Positions 34,797 through 44,677 of a stretch of DNA of 64,000 bases are shown here, piece by piece. The notes under the pieces are model-generated. The model was not told the origin of the DNA. It searched no databases and worked only from the letters and a program-made list of their open reading frames with translations. The stretch covers positions 620,001 to 684,000 of the forward strand of contig NZ_CAJHBQ010000002.1 of NCBI RefSeq assembly GCF_904846685.1. The letters are read 5' to 3'. Both the position numbers and the translations under genes were made by a program. The DNA is from Psychrobacter submarinus (GTDB lineage: Bacteria > Pseudomonadota > Gammaproteobacteria > Pseudomonadales > Moraxellaceae). The first letter of the stretch is position 1, and every line of letters starts with the position of its first letter.

Positions 34797-37700
34797 TTAA
34801 GATTCTTCCTTTTCAGCATCTTCTTCATTTAGCGCTTCTAATAGCTTTGCAATCACAGCAACTCTATCATTCATATCGAATTGACTTGCTTTTAGTGAGT
34901 TTGTAATTTCTTCTACCTTTTTACTGATAGGCTCGATATTTTTAGAGGTAATGTGCGCTTCTCTTACTCGGCTGGTCGTTGCATTAGGAGACTTCGTAAT
35001 CACCCCGACTTTTTGTCTATCTGGGCTGGCATTTACATCAGCATTCACCTCTGCTTCCAAAAACTGAAAGCCATAGGTGGCAATATGCTGTTGCGCCTTG
35101 ATGATATCTTGGTCGATCCACTTCTTAGAGGGCTTATTACCCGCCAACAAACTGATTAAACTTTCAGCATCGTTCATAGAGCCATCGTATTTAACAAGTC
35201 TAGCTATAAACGCATCTAACAGATAATCACCGGACTTGCCAAACAGTGCTTCAGAACGTTTATTGATTTCAGTATAAGGGTTAACACTGTCTTCTTTTAT
35301 TTTAAGATAATTCTGTAGTCCCATATTTATCTCAGACACGAGGTCTGGATAAATCTTATCCAACTCTTGTAGACCTTCAATGATTTTTTCTACTTTCTTA
35401 TTATCATCATCTGCTGCATTAAAGAACTTAGGCAAATCATCGAAAAGTAATTGATTAGGATCATTTGCTTTTTTCAAAATATCGCGCAGCTGCTTAGTTT
35501 TAGGTGATAGAGTATTGGTACGCTGAATCCATGGATGCAAACCATAGAAAATACTCACTAATGCTTGAGCAATCGGTAGTGGTTCATCCTCAATCTGAGT
35601 ATTCAGACGAGCGCCGAACTCTTCTTGCAACCTGTCTCTTAAAACATGAATCCACGATTGGACGCCCTCTAAGAAAGATACCTCTCTTACACCTACATCA
35701 GCAGGCACCTTAATCAGATATTCAGCCAATAAGTATTGAACCGAAGGCTTATATTCACCATTGATATAATTCGCTAAGTCACTATGGCGCGATAGTATAT
35801 AGGCAATATATAGAATCTCATGAAGTCCTGCTTTCACGCCATAAGGAGGTGCTTGCCAAGCTTCATAGATCTCTTTAGCCGTAACTAACTCCCCTTTAGC
35901 ATCAGCTATAATATTATCGGCACATTCCCAGATAGCTTGTAGCTGTACATCATCAGGTCTAGAGAAATAATAATTACCATCGCTATCTGCTTTATGTAGG
36001 CCATTTTTGACAATAACAGACTCATACACGCCTTTTTCAGGTGGGAATTTTTCGATGCCAAGACCCGCCTCTTCACTACGTTCAATCATACGTTTAAGCA
36101 ACTCACGAATAGCGCCTTTTGCGCTAGGTGACGGTTTATTACGATTGACTAGCTCATTATTACAGATGAAGTTTTGAGTGACTTGCTCATCAGCGATAGT
36201 TGATGCAAGTTCTGATAATTTAAATCGGTTCAGCTGACTTTCAGGGCTTGATAAATAATTACTATACCATTTGGACGTATTCAAACTCTTATCAAGCAGT
36301 CTATTCAACGCATCTTCAATTTCAACCAAACGTCCTTCAGTTTCCTGACGCGCAATCTTATCGTTCAGCAACCTTTCTTCGTTTTTCAAAATATTACTCA
36401 GGGCAATTTTGTCTTTTAACATGTCGATGATAGTTGTATGACTATCCAAGACCGCAACAACCAAATTACTAAACTCATCAGAGCTGTCTATTTTTTTGCA
36501 AATCTCTGTTGCCAATAATACTTCTTCATCATTCTTAGGTATTAGGAGACAGAAGTATCCGACTAACGATGCATTGATAGCACTTTGAAGGCTCATTAAA
36601 ACATTTTCTAATGCATCGGTAACTGGAAGTAATTTCACTTCCATCCAACGGAGGCTACCTGTAATTTGATAGTGTTTCTTAGCAACAATAGGTTCAAACT
36701 GTTGTAGTTGCTCAAAAGGTAGCGAGTCAAGATCCTGAATCTGCTCTCTCAACGCATCGTTTAGATTAAAGTCACTGCCTTCACTAAGTACATAGGACTG
36801 TTTAAATTTACTATAAAATATGATCGAAGCAGATTCTAAGGACTTTATAAGTTCACTCAGTTGTTCTTTAGTTATACCCAGCAATGTCTTTAATAGCTCA
36901 GGACTAGCATGCACTCCTGTACCATCACCGAATATACTAATTAAGGCAATTATTTTAATTAATTTAACAGCAACTTCATCATAGAGCCCTTCATAACGGT
37001 TGACCGCTGTTTGAGACAGTAGCCATTGTTTACTATACTCAGAAGCAATAATAGCGCTATTTAAATTACTATCAAGATAGTCCCAAAACTGATGAGGTTT
37101 AAATAAGGCGAATTCTTCTAATTTAGTATTTTTTAGATAAGAGCCAAACCCATTAGGCTCAGACGACATCAAAAAGGAAAAAATACTACGTTGGTTTTGT
37201 CCAAAGTTTTTTTGAGATAACTTACATAATAAAATAGCTACAAGTGGATGTAGAGGAAAAACGTCACTTAGTAATTGCGTTAGACTTTCTATATTAGTTT
37301 GACGAGCATTAGCAATATTAGTAACTAAAGACTGAATTTGGGTGGTGAAGTCAGCGCTATTCTTATATCTTTCTAGCTGCTCACCATTTGTATTAATGAC
37401 TTGACCAATTAGATAAATTTGCTCATCAACTGATAATGTAATAGCAAAATCGATAAATCTGCCCTGAATTTTCATCCACTCATTATGAGTTTTAGCAGTC
37501 GCTTGACGTGCATAAGCCGTAAAAGACTGATGCAACATACCAACTAACAGCATTCTTCCACTTGTTCTACTTACAAACTCAGCAAGCTGCTGTAAAAAAT
37601 AAATATCATCTGGACGATGACTCTTAGCCGCACCATCAAAGACTTTACCTAACTCATCAATAAAAATTATAAGACGTTGCTCTTTAGTGACGTAGTTGTC

Positions 37701-38159
37701 TAACGCCTTTAAAATGTCTTTAGCACTCGCACTTGATTCTAAGTTCAACGCATCTTTAAATATCTGTTCTGGCGCTATTGTCTGACCTGTTAGGTTAAGC
37801 GTTTTCCATTGTTGGTCTTCAGAGTTAAAGTGCTCAACAATAGCAGCCTTATTTTTTTTGCTTAACTTAGAAGATGCTATTTCAACGATCTCATTATCAT
37901 CACTTACTAGACCCTGTAGAAACAAAGCTAAGCTAGATTTTCCTGACCCAAAAGGACCTGTCCATGTAAATGCTGTCTGGCCACCCTTTATATGATCAAT
38001 CATATTGATTAGGATTTGTTCATAGGAGGCAGTACAGTAAAAATTGCTAATAGATCCTTTATCGTTACTATCAGCATGGATATTTATAGAGCGTTGAAAA
38101 TATTGATTACGCTCAATATGGTCTACAAGGTATTTGTCTGTATTCGGAATAGTATTCAT
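34797..38159 (-). CDS. sspC: SspC-like ATPase
   Basis: This 1120-residue P-loop protein has Walker A in TGPFGSGKSSLALFL (about residues 66-80) and a Walker B-like RLIIFIDELGKVFDG near 160. The long helical remainder ends in an acidic tail (NEEDAEKEES). It lies between the DUF4007 gene (SspB) and the PAPS-reductase gene (SspD), which is the known sspBCD order. It is expected to supply ATP-driven DNA handling during phosphorothioation. The family call rests mainly on context plus the ATPase motifs. Confidence 0.83.
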   Translation of the reverse strand: MNTIPNTDKYLVDHIERNQYFQRSINIHADSNDKGSISNFYCTASYEQILINMIDHIKGGQTAFTWTGPFGSGKSSLALFLQGLVSDDNEIVEIASSKLSKKNKAAIVEHFNSEDQQWKTLNLTGQTIAPEQIFKDALNLESSASAKDILKALDNYVTKEQRLIIFIDELGKVFDGAAKSHRPDDIYFLQQLAEFVSRTSGRMLLVGMLHQSFTAYARQATAKTHNEWMKIQGRFIDFAITLSVDEQIYLIGQVINTNGEQLERYKNSADFTTQIQSLVTNIANARQTNIESLTQLLSDVFPLHPLVAILLCKLSQKNFGQNQRSIFSFLMSSEPNGFGSYLKNTKLEEFALFKPHQFWDYLDSNLNSAIIASEYSKQWLLSQTAVNRYEGLYDEVAVKLIKIIALISIFGDGTGVHASPELLKTLLGITKEQLSELIKSLESASIIFYSKFKQSYVLSEGSDFNLNDALREQIQDLDSLPFEQLQQFEPIVAKKHYQITGSLRWMEVKLLPVTDALENVLMSLQSAINASLVGYFCLLIPKNDEEVLLATEICKKIDSSDEFSNLVVAVLDSHTTIIDMLKDKIALSNILKNEERLLNDKIARQETEGRLVEIEDALNRLLDKSLNTSKWYSNYLSSPESQLNRFKLSELASTIADEQVTQNFICNNELVNRNKPSPSAKGAIRELLKRMIERSEEAGLGIEKFPPEKGVYESVIVKNGLHKADSDGNYYFSRPDDVQLQAIWECADNIIADAKGELVTAKEIYEAWQAPPYGVKAGLHEILYIAYILSRHSDLANYINGEYKPSVQYLLAEYLIKVPADVGVREVSFLEGVQSWIHVLRDRLQEEFGARLNTQIEDEPLPIAQALVSIFYGLHPWIQRTNTLSPKTKQLRDILKKANDPNQLLFDDLPKFFNAADDDNKKVEKIIEGLQELDKIYPDLVSEINMGLQNYLKIKEDSVNPYTEINKRSEALFGKSGDYLLDAFIARLVKYDGSMNDAESLISLLAGNKPSKKWIDQDIIKAQQHIATYGFQFLEAEVNADVNASPDRQKVGVITKSPNATTSRVREAHITSKNIEPISKKVEEITNSLKASQFDMNDRVAVIAKLLEALNEEDAEKEES

Positions 38160-38222
38160 GACTATTGATAACTCTATAATTAATTTATTAAAACACGGTA
38201 ATTAAATCTTTCTCATATAATC

Positions 38223-39239
38223 TTAATGGCTATAATCTTCTTGTTGCATCTGCTCTACGCACTGTTCAAAAATAGTATTAAGATTGCTGCCGTTCGTTAT
38301 TTGAAATTGTCGAATCCCAGCAGACTGAGTCCAAGTTAAAGAATAGTTAGAATCCTGTAGTTGCTCTGCATAATCTATAATCGCATCTTCGTCTAACATG
38401 AATACACGCCCTGGCGAACATTCGTCATAAGTACACATCTCTAGCGATAACGTATCAGCTGCCCCATTATGAATCCGCCAACAGTTTATTAGCGCATACA
38501 CAAATACATGCAGAGTCAAAGAGTTTTTCTCACCTCGTAGCGCTCTGATGTTCTGTTTGTTTACACGAGTCAATAGACCAAGCTCTACTAATGGACCCTC
38601 TAATAAATTTTCAAAATCATCAGAAGCTTTACGCATTTTTGTCGTGTAATTTTGAATTAAGCATTCAATATCTTTTTTTATTGTCGAGTCTGAAGGAGCC
38701 GATAAACCGTGGTCCTTAAAAAATTCTTTTAATAATCTAGCAAAATCTTCACGGCTTAACTCTGACTTTGTATTTATATTAAACAACCAGTAATAAGTCA
38801 TTAAATTAGGATTTGTAACCAGGCATAGATGTAACAACCAAATGGTTGAAGGTGACTCTAAATAAGGGTCTAAACCGTTATCAGCAAAAATATTCTCAGA
38901 ATTATAGAAGGAATTAAGCTGCTTAGTTGCATCAACAGTACTACTATTCGGAATTTCATCAATTATCGTATTAGCATGTGTATAATAATAAGCACTATTA
39001 TCTCTAATGATCATAGCAGTATGGGTCGACCAAAACCGCATAGCATTCAACATATTTTTACCAACACCAAAGTCAGCAATAGCGGTATTTTGAGAGAATA
39101 CGTTTTCGATCTCTTCAGATTCTAACTGTATTGCAATTTGATCATGAACTTTTTTTAACCAGCCATATCTCAGTGGGAAGGTATCATGCCCTGAAAGAGT
39201 TGGTTTTATATTATCTATCAAAGATGCAAAGTAACGCAT
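38223..39239 (-). CDS. sspB: SspB-like DUF4007 protein (nickase of phosphorothioation)
   Basis: A 338-residue protein starting MRYFASLIDN; I chose ATG 39237-39239 over the TTG three codons upstream. It contains SGHDTFPLRYGWLKKVHDQI, the defining start of DUF4007, followed by the family's IADFGVGKNMLNAMRFWS. SspB makes the single-strand nick that allows sulfur insertion into one strand. It is the first gene of the leftward sspBCD operon and is divergent from sspA, with a perfect 13-base inverted repeat in the shared promoter region. Confidence 0.88.
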   Translation of the reverse strand: MRYFASLIDNIKPTLSGHDTFPLRYGWLKKVHDQIAIQLESEEIENVFSQNTAIADFGVGKNMLNAMRFWSTHTAMIIRDNSAYYYTHANTIIDEIPNSSTVDATKQLNSFYNSENIFADNGLDPYLESPSTIWLLHLCLVTNPNLMTYYWLFNINTKSELSREDFARLLKEFFKDHGLSAPSDSTIKKDIECLIQNYTTKMRKASDDFENLLEGPLVELGLLTRVNKQNIRALRGEKNSLTLHVFVYALINCWRIHNGAADTLSLEMCTYDECSPGRVFMLDEDAIIDYAEQLQDSNYSLTWTQSAGIRQFQITNGSNLNTIFEQCVEQMQQEDYSH

Positions 39240-39285
39240 AAATATCAATCAATCCATATAAATTATAATAAGCTTGTCTAGTTGC

Positions 39286-39318
39286 CTTCTGCATTGGAAC
39301 AACTCTCCAATGCAGAAG
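39286..39318. promoter_or_regulatory. Perfect inverted repeat in the sspB/sspA divergent promoter region
   Basis: CTTCTGCATTGGA (39286-39298) and TCCAATGCAGAAG (39306-39318) are exact inverted repeats of 13 bases with a 7-base centre. The site lies 46 bases upstream of sspB and 85 bases upstream of sspA. It is a good candidate operator for control of the whole modification module; no regulator gene lies directly adjacent. Confidence 0.7.
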
Positions 39319-39403
39319 TATATCATGTTACTATCCTTAAGTAATTAAATTCTAGTTTTTTCATCCTAAAAACTATCTTTATAAGCAGATAATAGAAAAC
39401 GAT

Positions 39404-40558
39404 ATGAAAAACATATACTTAGATTATAATTCGCATACTCCTTGCGATATCTTGGTCATTAACGCAATGTATGATGTATGGTCGCAGCCTGGTAACCCCC
39501 ATTCAGATGGGCACTCTTTTGGTTGGTCTAAACAAACATTAGTTAGTAATAGCCTCGCGACGTTGGCCGATATATATGACTGCTTTGAGGAAGAGCTCCT
39601 ATTTACTTCAGGAGCAACTGAAGCAAATAATTTAGCTATTTATTCAGGTATTCCTATTGCTAAAAAAATGGACCTGCAAGCAGACACTATCCTAACTAGT
39701 CACTTAGAACATAAGTCTGTATTAAAGCCCTTAGAGATAGCTGCTAGTACATATGGTCTCAAACTGCTGTATATGGACATCACATCGGAAGGCACTATCG
39801 ATTTAAAAGATATGCACAATAAACTTGAGCAGAATAATGTGCTATGGATTTCCTGCTCGATGACAAATGGTGTTATAGGAACAAACCAGCCTATCTATCA
39901 AATTGCTGAGCTATGCCAACGTTATAATGCAATATTGCATGTAGATGCCTCACAAGCGGGCTATCTTGATATCGCTTGCCATGATTTAGATGTCGATTTT
40001 TTGACCCTATCAGCACACAAAATATACGGACCATCAGGTATTGGTCTGTTGTATTCAAAACATCTTCAACATCCTGACTTTGCGCCTATGATTTCTGGGG
40101 GCGGTCAACAAGATGGTTTGCGTGCTGGCACCTTGCCTGTGCCACTAATCGTTGGATTTGCTGAAGCAGCTAGAGTATTAGACGATTCTAAAGAATCTGA
40201 AGCCATGACATTAAAACAGTTAAGCGACGCTCTCTTGAATGGATTACGCAAATCGCTAACTGTTAAGGTATTTGGTGATTTAGATAATCGCCACCCTGGT
40301 AACTTATACTTAGCGATTGAAGGTGTTGATAGCATACAATTATTAAACAATTTACAACCACACATCGCCTTTTCTCTTGGTTCTGCTTGTGATGGTTTAA
40401 ATCGTGAATATTTACCTATCATGAAAGCAATGGGTATTTCAAAAGAGATCGCTGAATGCGCCTTTAGAATTTGTGTCGGCAGAATGACTACATCTGAAGA
40501 TATTAATATGGCCATTGAACTTATTTCAGATAAAGCCAGAAGAATACAATCTTCATAA
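39404..40558 (+). CDS. sspA: SspA-like cysteine desulfurase
   Basis: A 384-residue PLP enzyme of the NifS/IscS fold. It starts IYLDYNSHTPCD, binds PLP through the Lys in LSAHKIYGPSG (about residue 205), and has the catalytic Cys loop FSLGSACDGLNREYL (Cys about 329). It takes sulfur from cysteine and passes it on as persulfide, the first step of DNA phosphorothioation. A separate IscS-like role is possible, but divergence from sspBCD across a shared promoter region supports SspA. The Cys loop sequence is unlike canonical IscS. Confidence 0.88.
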   Translation: MKNIYLDYNSHTPCDILVINAMYDVWSQPGNPHSDGHSFGWSKQTLVSNSLATLADIYDCFEEELLFTSGATEANNLAIYSGIPIAKKMDLQADTILTSHLEHKSVLKPLEIAASTYGLKLLYMDITSEGTIDLKDMHNKLEQNNVLWISCSMTNGVIGTNQPIYQIAELCQRYNAILHVDASQAGYLDIACHDLDVDFLTLSAHKIYGPSGIGLLYSKHLQHPDFAPMISGGGQQDGLRAGTLPVPLIVGFAEAARVLDDSKESEAMTLKQLSDALLNGLRKSLTVKVFGDLDNRHPGNLYLAIEGVDSIQLLNNLQPHIAFSLGSACDGLNREYLPIMKAMGISKEIAECAFRICVGRMTTSEDINMAIELISDKARRIQSS

Positions 40559-40804
40559 AAGAGTATCATGCATATCATTATTTGAACAGTATATACGTTA
40601 TACAGCGCTTATGACTGTCTGATCCGATAAGCTGACTTAGCTTTAATTTCTTAGCCCTAATCTGTTGGTATTGCAGACACCTGCTGATGATAGTTCTCGT
40701 GCTCCCTCATTTATATGGTCTTCAGTACTTTGCTCCCTCGACCTAAGATAATAATATTAATTAATGCTATTTGTTATAAAATGCCTGATCTTATTCTCCT
40801 ACCC
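40559..40804. other. Intergenic gap between convergent sspA and umuD
   Basis: About 245 bases with no open frame of note and no strong terminator hairpin that I could identify. Confidence 0.3.
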
Positions 40805-41230
40805 TCACCTCTTAAACCGCCTAACACTACTCACCACCACCCCAAACAGTTCCAGTGACCCTTTCACCACGATATCTGCATAGTTCTCATTATGAGCTCG
40901 TAAGATAATATGCTCACCAAGTATCAGCTGCTTGGCGGTAAAGCCGTCATCGACCAGTGCAATCACAATGTCTTTATTCCTAGCGCTCAATGAGCGATCC
41001 ACAATCAAGATATCATTAGGATAGATACCTATATCGATCATGCTATCGCCTTCAACCTCTACTAAGTAGGTTGTCGTTGGGCTATGAATAAGCAGCGTGT
41101 TTAGATCAATACGGTTTTGCACATAGTCTGTTGCTGGGCTTGGAAAGCCTGCTTTGACTCTATCGCTATAAAGCGAGAGCAATACCGTCTCACCTTCATC
41201 GGTGAGCCTTCCTATTATCTTAACCGTCAT
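40805..41230 (-). CDS. umuD: UmuD-type S24 self-cleaving subunit of DNA polymerase V
   Basis: The 141-residue protein starts MTVKIIGRLTDEG; ATG 41228-41230 is chosen because AGAGGTGG lies 5 bases upstream. The cleavage site is AGFPSPA (about residue 28). The catalytic Ser is in VEGDSMIDIGI (about 64) and the Lys in GFTAKQLIL (about 101). After RecA-stimulated self-cleavage the product joins UmuC. It lies downstream of umuC, the reverse of the usual umuDC order, with 16 bases between the umuC stop and this start. Confidence 0.92.
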   Translation of the reverse strand: MTVKIIGRLTDEGETVLLSLYSDRVKAGFPSPATDYVQNRIDLNTLLIHSPTTTYLVEVEGDSMIDIGIYPNDILIVDRSLSARNKDIVIALVDDGFTAKQLILGEHIILRAHNENYADIVVKGSLELFGVVVSSVRRFKR

Positions 41231-41246
41231 TGAGTCCACCTCTGGT

Positions 41247-42557
41247 TTAATCTACTTTGGGTATTTGGTTAATGTTTGTGGTATAGCAAGGCGATAGCAT
41301 GTCTCGGCTCATCTGCCATGACTGCTTATCTTTTATTCCCTCACTCGCGATAAACACAGCAGACTGCTGATTACTGTTTTGACCATATCTTTTATTAAGC
41401 TGATCCATAACGGCAATAACCTCTGCGCTCTTTGAGGTACTTTGTTGGTTGGTTTGATTGTCGCTACTATCGTCTGCAAACAAGTCAGGCTGTACCTCAT
41501 CATGCAGGCAAATATCAAAGAGCATGACGCCTGCTTTAGCGTAGCGAACATCTTTTTTAAATATCTGCGTCAGTATCTGCCGAGCTGCCGCTACCATCAC
41601 TCTCGTATCCGCTGTCGGTGTTATAAACTGACATTGACCCGCTATAGAGGCATAACTCTCTGTTTTGCTAAACGGACTATTCTTAGCAAAGACGCTTAAG
41701 TAATGACAGACGCTGTCTTGTTTACGTAGTTTGCTTGCCGCTTTTGCCGCATGACTACAGACTGCTTGACTCAGCTCATTAGGGCAGCTAATGCGAGTGG
41801 AGAAAGAGCGAGAAGAGATAATCTGCTTCTTAGCCTCTACCGCCTCAATACCAAGACAGCTATGACCATTAAGCTCTAAGCAGGTGCGCTCGAGTACCAC
41901 CCCAAAGTGCTGTCTTATTTTCGCAGGCTCACAGACGGCGAGCTGATAAACCGTATGAATACCCATCTTATTGAGTCTGACCTTGTAACGACGACCCACG
42001 CCCCATACCTCACCAACATCGGTGATCTGCATGATACGTCTGATCCATCGAAGATTATCTAGCACGCAGACGCCTTTAGTCGCGGGGTGCTTTTTAGCAG
42101 CATAATTGGCAAGCTTTGCCATGGTCTTAGTACTGCCCATACCCACACATACTGGAATGCCGGTGTACTGCTCAACGATGCTTTTGAGCTTACGCCCATA
42201 GCTATCAAGATCAGTCATCGCAGTAGGATAATCGGCTAAGTATAAAAAGGCTTCATCTATAGAATAGACTTCAACGGTAGGACACAGCTTCTCGAGGGTG
42301 CTCATGACTCTGTGAGACATATCAGCATATAAAGTGTAGTTTGAACTAAAGACGGTAACGTCGTTCTTCTCGCAGAACTCTTTAACCTGAAAGTACGGCA
42401 CACCCATCTTGATACCGAGCTGTTTTGCCTCACTGGAGCGAGCGACCACGCAGCCATCATTGTTAGACAGTACGACCACTGCCTTACCTCTTAGATCAGG
42501 GCGAAAGAGCTTCTCACAGTTGGCATAGAAGCTATTGCAATCAACAAGAGCATACAT
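41247..42557 (-). CDS. umuC: UmuC, Y-family translesion DNA polymerase
   Basis: This 436-residue protein starts MYALVDCNSFYANCEKLFRP with the first catalytic Asp. It continues with VVVLSNNDGCVVARS, the YSIDEAFLYL metal-binding pair near residue 100, and the little-finger/UmuC C-terminal domains. Length is normal. It copies past DNA lesions as part of polymerase V when supplied with processed UmuD. A perfect ATCACG/CGTGAT inverted repeat lies 43-62 bases upstream and may be its operator. Confidence 0.95.
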   Translation of the reverse strand: MYALVDCNSFYANCEKLFRPDLRGKAVVVLSNNDGCVVARSSEAKQLGIKMGVPYFQVKEFCEKNDVTVFSSNYTLYADMSHRVMSTLEKLCPTVEVYSIDEAFLYLADYPTAMTDLDSYGRKLKSIVEQYTGIPVCVGMGSTKTMAKLANYAAKKHPATKGVCVLDNLRWIRRIMQITDVGEVWGVGRRYKVRLNKMGIHTVYQLAVCEPAKIRQHFGVVLERTCLELNGHSCLGIEAVEAKKQIISSRSFSTRISCPNELSQAVCSHAAKAASKLRKQDSVCHYLSVFAKNSPFSKTESYASIAGQCQFITPTADTRVMVAAARQILTQIFKKDVRYAKAGVMLFDICLHDEVQPDLFADDSSDNQTNQQSTSKSAEVIAVMDQLNKRYGQNSNQQSAVFIASEGIKDKQSWQMSRDMLSPCYTTNINQIPKVD

Positions 42558-42599
42558 GGCTGTCTCAGTAGGTGGATGGCATAAAAAAAAGCATAACCA

Positions 42600-42619
42600 A
42601 TCACGAGTATTTACGTGAT
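42600..42619. promoter_or_regulatory. Inverted repeat upstream of umuC
   Basis: ATCACG and CGTGAT are exact inverted repeats with an 8-base centre AGTATTTA, 43 bases upstream of the umuC start. It is not the E. coli LexA box (CTGTN8ACAG). Moraxellaceae use other SOS regulators, so this may be a damage-inducible operator; that is inference. Confidence 0.45.
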
Positions 42620-42756
42620 CAGAGATGCCTTTGATTGTAGAGATAGCGTGCTTGAAAATTCAAGAGCAAATAAAGGGTAGACGACGATGGTTGTCGTGAG
42701 GGTTTTGAAATCTGAAGTATGCTCGGAGAATATTTAGCTTAATTATTAAATTTAGA

Positions 42757-43466
42757 GGCTGTAATAGATACGCACTATGCTAGACTACTTTCATGAAGAT
42801 AACCCGTTGTAAACTAAGTAAAAAAGTGAAAAGAAGGCTCTTAGAGTTTTTCACGGCTGAAGTAACCGCTAAAACAGCCGCAGATTTGCTTGATATTCAG
42901 CCTAACACTGCTGCACTTTTTTATAATAAAATAAGATTTGTCATAGATTATTATCTCTCATTAGAAGCTGATGAGCTTTTTGATGCTGAAGTCGAATTAG
43001 ATAAAAGTTACTTTGGCGGTGTACGTAAAGGTAAAAGAGGTCGCGGGGCTGCTGATAAAACCGCTTTATTTGGTATTCTAAAACGAAACGGTAAGGTTTA
43101 TACCATTATCTTAGCAGACACCAAACAGACTACCTAATGCCTGTTATTAAACGTAAAATAAAGCCTTACAGCTTTGTTTATACGAATAGTTATCGAAGTT
43201 ACAGTGCATTAAATGTGAGTGAGTTTAAACATTTTAGAGTCAATCACTCTAATGATTTTTCTTATGGTAAAAACAATCACATCAATGGCATTGAGAACTT
43301 CTGGAATCAGTCTAAACGAACACTCAGAAAGTATAATGGGATCGATAAGAAGAGCTTGCCTCTATTTTTAAAAGAGTGTGAATTTAGATTTAACTATGGC
43401 TCACCCTCTAATCAGCTTAAAACGCTGAGAAAATGGTGTGATATTTATTTCCTATCTACTACCGCC
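42757..43466 (+). mobile_element. IS1595-family (IS1016-like) insertion sequence, transposase broken by frameshift
   Basis: Imperfect terminal repeats GGCTGTAATAGATA and, on the other strand, GGCGGTAGTAGATA bound about 710 bases. The transposase begins at ATG 42793 (MKITRCKLSKKVKRRLLEFF; VELDKSYFGGVRKGKRGRGA) and stops at DTKQTT (43135-43137). The remainder from 43137 (MPVIKRKIKPYSFVYTNSYRSY; NHINGIENFWNQSKRTL) is in another frame. One missing base at about 43134 explains the split. No clear 8-base target duplication is visible. It separates umuC from the HEPN gene. Confidence 0.85.
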
Positions 43467-43606
43467 TAAATATTTTTTTGTTGGAAAAATATAAGTAGGT
43501 TTCATAAGCTTGGTGATTAGGTTACATAAAAATTGTTCGTAATTACAATACCTTTTACATAAATATATAGCTGGCGCGTTTGACGCGATACCAAACCTAT
43601 AAGGGG

Positions 43607-44254
43607 TTAGTTCATAACAGGATAAAACGGTTTGCCCCATTCCATCTGATCATGATGATCCATCATGATTTGCAGTATCAACGGCAATAAGGATGACAAA
43701 ATGGCGCAAGCATCTTTGATTTGCGCGCGGTTGACCTGACTATTATGAGTCGCGCCGCCGTGAATAATCTGATTACGAAGGGTATATAAGCGATTAAATA
43801 CTACTGCTAACACGGTGTCAGTGTCTTTATGACTGAGCGCGCGATGTACTTTGTCTTTAGCGCGTTTAAAATCCTCTTCCCATGCCTGCTGACTGATCAA
43901 ACCATTGTGATGATCCCAAAACGGCTGAAAGGTATATTGATTGTCCAGCAATACACGAATGCTGCCAGAGTAGGTATCCCATACTAGATTATACACTTGC
44001 TGATCGCGATCTAAACGGCAAATCAGCTGTAAAAATCGCCGAAACTCGCTACGCTCTGAGCTGCTGGTCAGTAGATGCGCTTCACGAGCATATGCTGCAT
44101 TAAAGGCAATCCATAAGGTAATAAAACGGATATCGTCATCATTGACGCTGCCCGACTTGGCGCACCAGCTGAGCGCTCGGTGCATGCGCAGGCGAAATAG
44201 GTCGGTGAATTGGTGTTTTTGGGATTGGTAGTGTTTTAATATTGCATCAGACAT
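43607..44254 (-). CDS. HEPN-like protein
   Basis: This 215-residue all-helical protein has the HEPN RNase-type signature R-N-x-x-x-H in TLRNQIIHGGATHNS (about residue 161), the R(N)x4-6H motif of Apea/Swt1-like HEPN proteins. An earlier helix has FITLWIAFNAAYAREA, typical of the group. It is the last gene of the WYL-dynamin-HerA cluster, 41 bases after the immunity-like gene. It could be an RNA-cleaving effector or a non-catalytic companion. Confidence 0.72.
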   Translation of the reverse strand: MSDAILKHYQSQKHQFTDLFRLRMHRALSWCAKSGSVNDDDIRFITLWIAFNAAYAREAHLLTSSSERSEFRRFLQLICRLDRDQQVYNLVWDTYSGSIRVLLDNQYTFQPFWDHHNGLISQQAWEEDFKRAKDKVHRALSHKDTDTVLAVVFNRLYTLRNQIIHGGATHNSQVNRAQIKDACAILSSLLPLILQIMMDHHDQMEWGKPFYPVMN

Positions 44255-44295
44255 TTGATTATTACCATTTATAGTTTTTCATAACTAAAACTAGC

Positions 44296-44667
44296 TTATA
44301 AAAAGTCATCTTGCATAACCACCTTCTGCTGAGGGTGAAGAATAACTGCTATACCATGCTCTTCGTCCCAAGAACAATTACATAGTAGCGCGAACTCTCC
44401 ATCACGGTTAAATTGTAATGCAGTAGGGTGAGCTACTGAGTTAGTAATGTTATTTACCTCTGTGTAACTAGTTAATAGTTCTAAAGCTTTTAACTCAAAT
44501 TCTGAATTATTGTTATCGAAAAATTTGTAGGATTGCTCTTGCTCATTAGTGACTTGTTCTCCTTGGAACGCACTGAAAACGCAATCTATCACAAAATCCT
44601 GTCCATTAAGCTTAAATTTAATAGGTTTCCGCCAACCATAGTTAAATGATAGATTTGAAATATCCAT
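44296..44667 (-). CDS. Probable immunity protein (DUF6985-like)
   Basis: This 123-residue protein begins MDISNLSFNYGWRKPIKFKLNG, with FSAFQGEQVTNEQEQSYKFF in the middle, and ends GIAVILHPQQKVVMQDDFL. The aromatic start, the Q-x-x-x-Y-x-x-F helix and the ending with Asp-x-Phe-Leu resemble the DUF6985/DUF2004-type immunity proteins often paired with nuclease toxins. It lies 10 bases downstream of the HNH toxin-like gene, the classic toxin-immunity order. The pairing is inference from position and pattern. Confidence 0.65.
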   Translation of the reverse strand: MDISNLSFNYGWRKPIKFKLNGQDFVIDCVFSAFQGEQVTNEQEQSYKFFDNNNSEFELKALELLTSYTEVNNITNSVAHPTALQFNRDGEFALLCNCSWDEEHGIAVILHPQQKVVMQDDFL

Positions 44668-44677
44668 TTGATAATCC

